DNA of 23,241 nucleotides from Prevotella sp. CAG:924. GTDB lineage: Bacteria > Bacteroidota > Bacteroidia > Bacteroidales > Bacteroidaceae. The stretch spans positions 1 through 23,241 of the forward strand of contig HF988469.1 in the NCBI GenBank assembly GCA_000431975.1, given 5' to 3'. The position numbers were made by a program, and so were the translations under genes. Of this stretch, positions 7,734 through 13,713 are shown piece after piece (position 1 is the stretch's first letter; every line of letters starts with the position of its first letter). The notes beneath the pieces were generated by a model. The model was not told where the DNA came from. It saw only the letters and a list, made by a program, of their open reading frames with translations, and did no database searches.

Positions 7734-9043
7734 TCAAGAAACAGATCGGTGGACTACTGTTCGCCATCGCGGTAGCTTTTTCGGTGTATGCCCATCCGAG
7801 TGTGATGAGACCGATGGCCGCAGCTTCTACCGGTACAGATACGACGCGCCTGGAGCGTTTTGTTACAGATACCGACTCGGTGGAGCCGGGTGACACCCTT
7901 CTCACAGTCAGTGCTTCAGAGGTAGACTCAATGCCTTGGCCCGACAACGTGAGACGACAGATCGACAGACTGCTTGAGAGTGACATGTTCGAGACGTCAC
8001 AGATCGGCATGCTCATCTATGATCTTGATGCCGACTCGGCTATCTATGCCCGTGGCGAGCGTCAGTTGCTGCGTCCTGCATCGACAATGAAGGTAATCAC
8101 TGCCATTACGGCTCTTGACCGTTTGGGAGGTTCATGGCAGTTTAAGACAGAGCTCTGCTATACAGGAAAAGTGGAGAACACTACACTTCAGGGTGATGTC
8201 TACTGTGTTGGCGGTTTTGATCCACGTTTCAATTCCGATGACATGCGTGCCTTTGCAGAAGCATTGAAGCGGATGGGTGTGGACACTATCCGTGGTAACA
8301 TCTATGCTGACAAATCGATGAAGGATAATGATCTTCTTGGTGAGGGATGGTGCTGGGACGATGATAACCCAGTGCTCACTCCGTTGCCTTATGGAAGAAA
8401 GGATGATTTCATGCAGCATTTTTATGATGCCTTGCGCGCCGATAATATTTATCTGGCAGGTGCGATAGGAGAGAAGCGCCGTCCTCATGATGCTGTCTGT
8501 ATAGTCAATCGTTTTCATACGATTGATCAGATCCTGATGCGTATGCTTAAGCAGAGTGATAATCTTTATGCGGAGGCAATGTATTATCAGATTGCCCAGT
8601 CTACGGGAGATCATCCTGCCTCGGCGCGCAGTGCACGACGTGTAGAGCGGCAACTTATTCAAAAAATAGGGCTTGATCCGCGTCGTTATGAATTGGCCGA
8701 TGGCAGTGGTCTGTCACTCTACAATTATGTGACAGCAGAAATGGAGGTGCGCTTCCTGCGCTATGCCTATCACGATCAGAATATCTACATTCATCTTTAT
8801 CCGGCTCTGCCCATCGCCGGAGTCGATGGGACGTTGAGAAGCCGTATGCGTGAGACTTTTACACGGGGAAACGTGCATGCGAAAACAGGCACTGTACAAG
8901 GCATCAGTTCACTCTGTGGATATCTGACGGCTTATAACGGACATCATATAGCTTTTGCCATCATCAATCAAGGCATTCAGCATACGCGTAATGCGCATCG
9001 GTTCCAGGATAAGGTGTGTGCGATACTTTGTGCTCCGCATTAA
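7730..9043 (+). CDS. dacB: D-alanyl-D-alanine carboxypeptidase/endopeptidase, PBP4 type (peptidase S13)
   Basis: This penicillin-binding protein trims or cleaves peptidoglycan cross-links in the periplasm. All three active-site motifs are present: the nucleophile SxxK as STMK at residues 118-121, SxN as SDN at 276-278, and KTG at 385-387. An N-terminal signal segment (about residues 1-21) precedes a low-complexity linker rich in Thr, Asp and Ser (31-70). At 437 residues it is a little shorter than E. coli DacB (477), as is common in Bacteroidetes. It overlaps the upstream small membrane-protein gene by four bases and is followed after 35 bases by the channel gene, so all three are probably one transcript. 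The family call is firm. Confidence 0.93.
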   Translation: MIKKQIGGLLFAIAVAFSVYAHPSVMRPMAAASTGTDTTRLERFVTDTDSVEPGDTLLTVSASEVDSMPWPDNVRRQIDRLLESDMFETSQIGMLIYDLDADSAIYARGERQLLRPASTMKVITAITALDRLGGSWQFKTELCYTGKVENTTLQGDVYCVGGFDPRFNSDDMRAFAEALKRMGVDTIRGNIYADKSMKDNDLLGEGWCWDDDNPVLTPLPYGRKDDFMQHFYDALRADNIYLAGAIGEKRRPHDAVCIVNRFHTIDQILMRMLKQSDNLYAEAMYYQIAQSTGDHPASARSARRVERQLIQKIGLDPRRYELADGSGLSLYNYVTAEMEVRFLRYAYHDQNIYIHLYPALPIAGVDGTLRSRMRETFTRGNVHAKTGTVQGISSLCGYLTAYNGHHIAFAIINQGIQHTRNAHRFQDKVCAILCAPH

Positions 9044-9078
9044 ATCAGAATGAAACTTTAAACTAAACCGATATAGGA

Positions 9079-10248
9079 ATGAAAGAAAGTATTTACGTCA
9101 TTTATGGATGGGTAGAGACCTTGATCCGTGTTTGCGGAGTAGAAGGATCCGCCGTGCCGGTCGTCCGCCATGCAGTCATGGCTGTAGTGGCTGGCTTGTT
9201 GGCATTTATAAGTTATGTGCTTTGTCGTCGGCTGATAGTACCGACTGTTATGAAGATCACGACTCATACGAAGGCCAAGTGGGATGATGCCTTGTTGGGA
9301 CGTCCTGTACTGATCTCGGCATGTGGCATTGTTCCGGCGATTGTCGTATGGGAGACATTGCCGTTGGTGTTCCTGGAAATACCGATGGTGCATGAGCTGC
9401 TCGAACGCTTTACGGCCATCTATATCACGATTATGTCGACGCGTTTGGTGATGGCTTTTTTGAATGCTTTCAATGTACTCGACACGCCGGCAGGACAGAA
9501 TGTGCAGCAGTATATCCGTTCTTTCTGCGGGTTATTGAAAATTATAGCAGTCTGCGTGGGCGTAATTATCAGTTTCGCTATTCTAATAGGTAAAAATCCC
9601 GTTAGCCTGTTTGCCGGACTAGGTGCTGCCTCAGCAATCCTGATGTTGGTATTTAAAGATACGATTGAGGGACTTGTTGCCGGTATCCGGCTTACCTCTG
9701 CCGATATGGTGCATGTGGGAGACTGGATCACGGTGCCTTCTGCGAATGCCAACGGTACAGTGATTGAGATGAATTTGACAACGGTGAAGATTCAGAACTT
9801 TGATAAGACGATAACGACGGTATCACCTACGACTCTCGTCAACGGATCGTTCCAAAACTGGAAAGGAATGCAGGAAAGTGAGGGCGGACGACGGGTGACG
9901 CGCAAATTGTATATTGATTTCCGGAGCATTCATTTTGTAGATGGAAACACGGCGGACCAGCCTATATTGGAAGGAAAAACCGTTAATGGGCGTGTCACTA
10001 ATCTGTTGCTCTACCGACATGCCATGGAGGACTATCTGCGCAATGACCCGCGTATTAATGCTTCTGGAACGGTGATGGTACATCAGTTGGAGGCTACTCA
10101 GGCCGGTCTGCCAATTGAATTTTATTTCTTCCTTAAGGATAAGACATCGGCAGTCTATGAGGAAAATATAGCGCAGATCATGGAGTATGCCTATGCACAG
10201 GCAACGGAGTTCGGTCTGAAGATCTATCAGCAATATCCCGAGCAGTAA
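9079..10248 (+). CDS. Mechanosensitive ion channel family protein, YbdG-like MscS
   Basis: An inner-membrane channel of the MscS family, 389 residues, which would open under membrane tension and release solutes during osmotic downshock. Five membrane segments can be seen at about 29-49, 75-99, 110-132, 147-171 and 175-202; the last is the pore-lining helix with Gly/Ala spacing (LFAGLGAASA). The beta domain follows, with GDWITVP (214-220), LTTVKIQNFDKTI (233-245) and SFQNWKGM (257-264). These segments closely resemble E. coli YbdG (miniconductance channel) rather than MscS itself. It is the third gene of the envelope operon, 35 bases after dacB. The pairing with a peptidoglycan hydrolase makes sense for a unit that adjusts the wall under osmotic stress, which is inference. 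Confidence 0.92.
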   Translation: MKESIYVIYGWVETLIRVCGVEGSAVPVVRHAVMAVVAGLLAFISYVLCRRLIVPTVMKITTHTKAKWDDALLGRPVLISACGIVPAIVVWETLPLVFLEIPMVHELLERFTAIYITIMSTRLVMAFLNAFNVLDTPAGQNVQQYIRSFCGLLKIIAVCVGVIISFAILIGKNPVSLFAGLGAASAILMLVFKDTIEGLVAGIRLTSADMVHVGDWITVPSANANGTVIEMNLTTVKIQNFDKTITTVSPTTLVNGSFQNWKGMQESEGGRRVTRKLYIDFRSIHFVDGNTADQPILEGKTVNGRVTNLLLYRHAMEDYLRNDPRINASGTVMVHQLEATQAGLPIEFYFFLKDKTSAVYEENIAQIMEYAYAQATEFGLKIYQQYPEQ

Positions 10249-10557
10249 GAATATGCTGATAGGGGAGTATGGGCTCTGTAGTATGATATAAGCTATTATT
10301 GACATACATCCCAATAAATTTCTATTCAAATAAAAACAAGGGGCTACATCTATATCTTACGATGTAGCCCCTTGTGTGAAATGTATATTTCTATCTCATC
10401 TATCTGTCGCTTGTTTACCTGTTTAGTTTTCGATGGAGTAGGTTGAAAACAGAAGGACTAACGGATTGCCCAATAGATTGGTGCACGGATGATCCATTAT
10501 AGAGTGAGACATAATAGACGGATTCTGTGAATCTTTTCCTTTGGCCTATAGTACTGG
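10249..10557. other. Gap between converging genes, 309 bases
   Basis: Apart from the strong hairpin at 10336-10375 I see no gene, repeat or regulatory site here. Both flanking genes end into this gap. Confidence 0.65.
10336..10375. terminator. Strong hairpin between converging genes, probably bidirectional
   Basis: A perfect 15-base-pair stem (10336-10350 with 10361-10375, loop TATATCTTAC). On the minus strand the hairpin is followed by TTTTTATTTG, a good U-tract for the UxaC-like gene. On the plus strand no T-run follows, but the stem is strong enough to slow polymerase leaving the channel gene. Confidence 0.8.
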
Positions 10558-11901
10558 CTAATAGAGCTGGAAATATTGACGGGCATTATTGTAACAGATG
10601 TCCTCTACAGTTTTAGCCAGTAGATCAGGATCGTCGGGCAGGATACCATGCTCTACATCGTTTCCCAACAGTGCACAGAGAAAACGTCGGAAATATTCGT
10701 GATAGGAGAAGCTGAGCAGTTGGTGTCCGCTGGTGGCTACCCCCACTGATCTGGATAGCAATCCTAACGATGACAATACATCGAGTTGCTGTGCCATGCT
10801 AGAAAGCGAGTAGAGTAAGCCACCGCCCAATCCCATCTGGATTCTGCTAGGTTTACGGCCATCTTCGAAATTCCCGAGTAAGGTGCCGATCATCTCGTTG
10901 GTACCGGGATTGATGCCGAAGACGAGAGTTCGTGTCAATCGTTCTTCTTCTCTGAGAAGAGTGAAGAAATGATTCATGGCGTGTGTGGCATGCATCTCAC
11001 CCGTTGCTCTGAATCGGTATTGTTGTGACCATCCGGCCTGTTGGTTCATCTCGGCTGAGGCTCTCAAGAAAGCATGCCGGAATTGGAAGATCTCATGTGT
11101 CGGGAGCTGCATGCGGCGTAGCGCTTTATCAAGGATGGTGTTGATTTGTGATAGGGTATAATGCTCGTCGTAAAATTCTTCAATGTTGTGCTCTGCAATA
11201 CGGCAGCCAGCCTCATGGAAAATATGGTGCTGTTTCCCAAGCGCATCCATCAGGGTAGAGAAAGAATGGATCTCAATTCCTGTTGTTTTTGATAACAGAT
11301 CAATATAGTCTGCAAATTCGGGCTGTCCGATATTCATAACCTTATCAGGACACCATACGGGCAGTAGCTTGATTTCCGGAGCCGAAAGACGTGCCTGTTG
11401 GTAAACGGACAGTGAAGCGACAGGATCCTCTGGTATGCATAGACATTCGACATGGAACCGACGGAGCAAGGCACGGGCGGTAAATGTCGGTTGACAGAGC
11501 TGTGCATTGCATTCTTCGTATATCTCTTTGGCTGTAGCAGGCGAGAGGAGTTTCTTGATGCCAAAGACAGAACGCAGTTCCATGTGTGTCCAGTGATAGA
11601 GAGGGTGACGGAGGGTCTGCGGAACGGTGGCTGCCCACATCTCAAACTTTTCCCAGTCACTGTATGCTTGGCAGTCGGCACCCTTGGGAGCCATGCCTGC
11701 GGTAAGCATAGCACGCCATTTGTCACGATCTTTATCGATCCACAGTTCTGTGATGCTGTGGAAGGAGTGATCGTTAGCGATGAGTGAAGGATCGAAATGA
11801 TTGTGATAGTCGATAATGGGCAGGTGTGCCGCATGACGGTGATAAAGTTCTTGGGCGGTAGGGGTGGAAAGCAAGAAGTTATCGTCGAGAAATGTGTTCA
11901 T
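10558..11901 (-). CDS. Uronate isomerase (UxaC) homologue with a degenerate active site
   Basis: A 447-residue protein collinear with E. coli UxaC (470 residues), sharing DEFL-like start, LYHWTHMELR, EIYEECNAQL, LLSR and HEYFRRFLC, with VEDICYNNAR near the end. UxaC converts D-glucuronate to D-fructuronate in the cytoplasm. Here the catalytic positions differ. By alignment from memory, H33 and H35 remain (HNH), but H59-Y60 become R59-D60 (DRDKWR), the metal ligand H297 becomes R296 (QQYRF), the catalytic D412 and R414 (TDSR) become S391 and H393 (TSGH), the GSGWWFND loop becomes GLGGGLLYS, and SWRPDK becomes VWCPDK. The frame is open and neighbouring scaffold residues are intact, so this is not a decaying pseudogene. 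No uronate pathway gene is adjacent. Databases would probably call it glucuronate isomerase; I doubt that activity. Confidence 0.85.
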   Translation of the reverse strand: MNTFLDDNFLLSTPTAQELYHRHAAHLPIIDYHNHFDPSLIANDHSFHSITELWIDKDRDKWRAMLTAGMAPKGADCQAYSDWEKFEMWAATVPQTLRHPLYHWTHMELRSVFGIKKLLSPATAKEIYEECNAQLCQPTFTARALLRRFHVECLCIPEDPVASLSVYQQARLSAPEIKLLPVWCPDKVMNIGQPEFADYIDLLSKTTGIEIHSFSTLMDALGKQHHIFHEAGCRIAEHNIEEFYDEHYTLSQINTILDKALRRMQLPTHEIFQFRHAFLRASAEMNQQAGWSQQYRFRATGEMHATHAMNHFFTLLREEERLTRTLVFGINPGTNEMIGTLLGNFEDGRKPSRIQMGLGGGLLYSLSSMAQQLDVLSSLGLLSRSVGVATSGHQLLSFSYHEYFRRFLCALLGNDVEHGILPDDPDLLAKTVEDICYNNARQYFQLY

Positions 11902-11938
11902 ATCTGTGTGATTGGATTATTTATGAGGTGATTGAAAG

Positions 11939-11946
11939 CAAAAGTA
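11939..11946 (-). promoter_or_regulatory. Candidate -7 box TACTTTTG for the UxaC-like gene
   Basis: The minus strand reads TACTTTTG, an exact TAnnTTTG match, 37 bases upstream of the ATG at 11901. It lies back to back with the plus-strand promoter at 11958-11987, so the two share a short control region. Confidence 0.5.
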
Positions 11947-11957
11947 CGATAATATTT

Positions 11958-11987
11958 TTGGATTCACGATAGATTTAACTAATTTTG
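11958..11987 (+). promoter_or_regulatory. Promoter of the zinc-ribbon/asparaginase unit
   Basis: TTG at 11958-11960 and TAATTTTG at 11980-11987 are separated by 19 bases, the expected Bacteroidetes -33/-7 arrangement. The predicted start is near 11993, about 18 bases before the ATG at 12011. Confidence 0.62.
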
Positions 11988-12010
11988 CATGGACAAAATA
12001 TCAAAGATAG

Positions 12011-12304
12011 ATGGCACAGGTAAAAATGCTGCGTTGCAAGAAATGTGGTTACAAAACTCATATCTATGAGGGGCGTGGCTTCATGGGTCAGCATATAGTG
12101 GAAGTGAGCTGTCCTGATTGTCATACATTGCAGCCTCTTGTAGTAGGAGGAGTAATAGGTGACAGTGCTCCTTCTTTCCGGTCAATAGTAGGCCGTTTGT
12201 GTCTACGATGTGGTAGCGATCGTATCCAACTATGGGATGGCCATTCCTGTCCGCAGTGTGGAGGTGAAATGGAGCCCACCGGTGTATCTGATTTTTGGAC
12301 TTAA
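12011..12304 (+). CDS. Small zinc-ribbon protein with four CxxC knuckles
   Basis: A 97-residue soluble protein with four CxxC pairs: CKKC (9-12), CPDC (34-37), CLRC (64-67) and CPQC (80-83). Pairs one and two would form one zinc ribbon, and pairs three and four a second. The last knuckle is followed by GGEMEP, a common ending of rubredoxin-like ribbons. No catalytic domain is visible. Such proteins bind nucleic acid or partner proteins, but the function here is not recognisable. It lies 72 bases upstream of the asparaginase on the same strand, behind a well-formed promoter, and the two may share a transcript. Confidence 0.78.
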   Translation: MAQVKMLRCKKCGYKTHIYEGRGFMGQHIVEVSCPDCHTLQPLVVGGVIGDSAPSFRSIVGRLCLRCGSDRIQLWDGHSCPQCGGEMEPTGVSDFWT

Positions 12305-12376
12305 ATTTTGAGGGCCGTCCGGCTTTTGATCATCGTCGGAGAATGGCTGATATATTATAACGATAACAAGCAAAGC

Positions 12377-13405
12377 ATGAACAAAGTATTGCTGATCTAT
12401 ACAGGAGGTACCATAGGAATGGGTAAGAATCCTGTGACTGGTGCCCTTGATCCACTCGATTTCAATCATCTTTATGCTGCTGTGCCGGAAATGAAGCAGT
12501 TGCAGACAGAGGTGGATGTCTATCAGTTTACCCCTCCCATCGATTCCAGCGATATGCAACCCAACAGATGGGCACAGCTTGTGCGTATTATAGCCAAAGG
12601 ATATGATAAATATGATGGCTTTGTAATTCTGCATGGAACAGACACGATGGCTTATACAGCCTCGGCATTGTCGTTCATGATGGAGAATCTTACAAAACCG
12701 GTGATTCTTACCGGTTCACAGTTGCCTATCGGGCAGTTGCGTACGGATGGCAAGGAGAATCTTATTACGAGTCTGGAGCTGGCTTCATTGAAAGATGATG
12801 AAGGACATGCCCGTGTTCCGGAAGTATGTATCTATTTTAGCGGACATCTGTTGCGGGGCAATCGTTCAACGAAAATCGATGCGGATGGCTTTAATGCTTT
12901 TGACACATTTAACTATCCTCATCTCTGTGATGCCGGTGTAAACTTTTCATTTGCAAATCATCACATTTTAAAACCGGATTTTAATAAGCCCATGATTCCG
13001 CATTATGGATTAAATTCCAATGTGGTTATATTTAGTCTCTTTCCTGGAGTTCAGGAATGTATCGTACGTGAGGTGTTGAAGGTGAAGGAACTGCGGGGTA
13101 TTGTTATGCGCTCTTTCGGTTCCGGCAATGCTCCCCGCCAGCCGTGGTTGCTGCGGTCACTTAGAGAGGCAGCGGAAAGAGGAGTGGTGATCGTGAATAT
13201 TAGCCAGTGTGTTGCAGGTAGTGTGGTGATGGGACGTTATGACACGGGATACCAGCTTCAGTCAACAGGGGTCATCTCGGGTTATGATGCGACTGTAGAG
13301 GCAACGGTGACAAAAATGATGTGTATGCTTGCACGCTATGCAGATGCGAATACGGTACGTAAATTGATGAACAGCAATCTAGTAGGAGAGATATCTCTAG
13401 AATAA
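12377..13405 (+). CDS. ansA: Type I (cytoplasmic) L-asparaginase
   Basis: The enzyme hydrolyses L-asparagine to aspartate and ammonia. The nucleophile threonine is T12 in YTGGTIG (8-14), the second catalytic pair is T88-D89 in HGTDTMAY (86-93), and the catalytic lysine is probably K166 in RGNRSTK (160-166). There is no signal peptide, which fits the low-affinity cytoplasmic type I enzyme, and the 342-residue length is typical. I use the ATG at 12377 because it gives the standard N-terminus MNKVLLIYTGG; the frame extends upstream to 12308 with a segment that does not resemble the family. It follows the zinc-ribbon gene by 72 bases. Asparaginase is widely annotated; symbol ansA is used for this type. 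Confidence 0.93.
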   Translation: MNKVLLIYTGGTIGMGKNPVTGALDPLDFNHLYAAVPEMKQLQTEVDVYQFTPPIDSSDMQPNRWAQLVRIIAKGYDKYDGFVILHGTDTMAYTASALSFMMENLTKPVILTGSQLPIGQLRTDGKENLITSLELASLKDDEGHARVPEVCIYFSGHLLRGNRSTKIDADGFNAFDTFNYPHLCDAGVNFSFANHHILKPDFNKPMIPHYGLNSNVVIFSLFPGVQECIVREVLKVKELRGIVMRSFGSGNAPRQPWLLRSLREAAERGVVIVNISQCVAGSVVMGRYDTGYQLQSTGVISGYDATVEATVTKMMCMLARYADANTVRKLMNSNLVGEISLE

Positions 13406-13713
13406 TTGCCAGTATAGTAGAATAGTTCTTGAATTCAAATCGTATTTGATCGCAAATATTTATTTAGATATTCTTTATATTGGCTTGTCCAATGCCTTTC
13501 GCTCTATTGTCGGCATCCCGTTCGTCACTTTTCCGATGTGGTATGCCGCGTCTTCGACAAGGATGGCAGACATACTGCCTGGCGAGTAGTATGTGATTCT
13601 TTAAACCTCTAATGTGATTAGGGGTGAAAGGTGAGAAAATGTATTTGCGGCATGCAATATTCCTTTAAGGACAGAGTTATAATATAGTAAAATAGATACC
13701 TATTATTATAGAC
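13406..13713. other. Gap of 308 bases before the SLBB gene
   Basis: It contains the second copy of the intergenic repeat (13478-13614), with a small AT-rich pair of alternative hairpins just before it (CAAAT/ATTTG at 13436-13457). No clear TAnnTTTG box was found ahead of the SLBB gene, so its promoter is unresolved. Confidence 0.6.
13478..13614 (-). repeat. Diverged intergenic repeat, copy B
   Basis: This is the partner of 2336-2469, sharing TATTGGCTTGTCC, GGCAGAC and CTCTAATG at matching spacing. Copy B can form a small hairpin GGCAG-ACATA-CTGCC (13565-13579), and CCTCTAAT pairs with ATTAGGGG across its right edge (about 13605-13623). On the minus strand it holds an open frame of 32 codons (13475-13573) starting MSAILVEDAAYH and ending KALDKPI. 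Copy A keeps only the last residues of that peptide, so translation is doubtful. Confidence 0.6.

Noticed and set aside
10420..10470. GTTTTC/GAAAAC hairpin in the gap between the channel and UxaC-like genes.
   Set aside because: Only six AT-rich pairs with a long loop, no T-run, and a far stronger hairpin is nearby.
11334..11834. 166-codon minus-strand frame inside the UxaC-like gene, which might hint at a frameshift in that gene.
   Set aside because: The UxaC-like frame is collinear with the family over its whole length, so there is no frameshift; the alternative frame is a shadow.
12308..12376. Upstream in-frame extension of the asparaginase (23 residues).
   Set aside because: It does not resemble a signal peptide with a cleavage site or any family N-terminus, and the ATG at 12377 gives the standard start.
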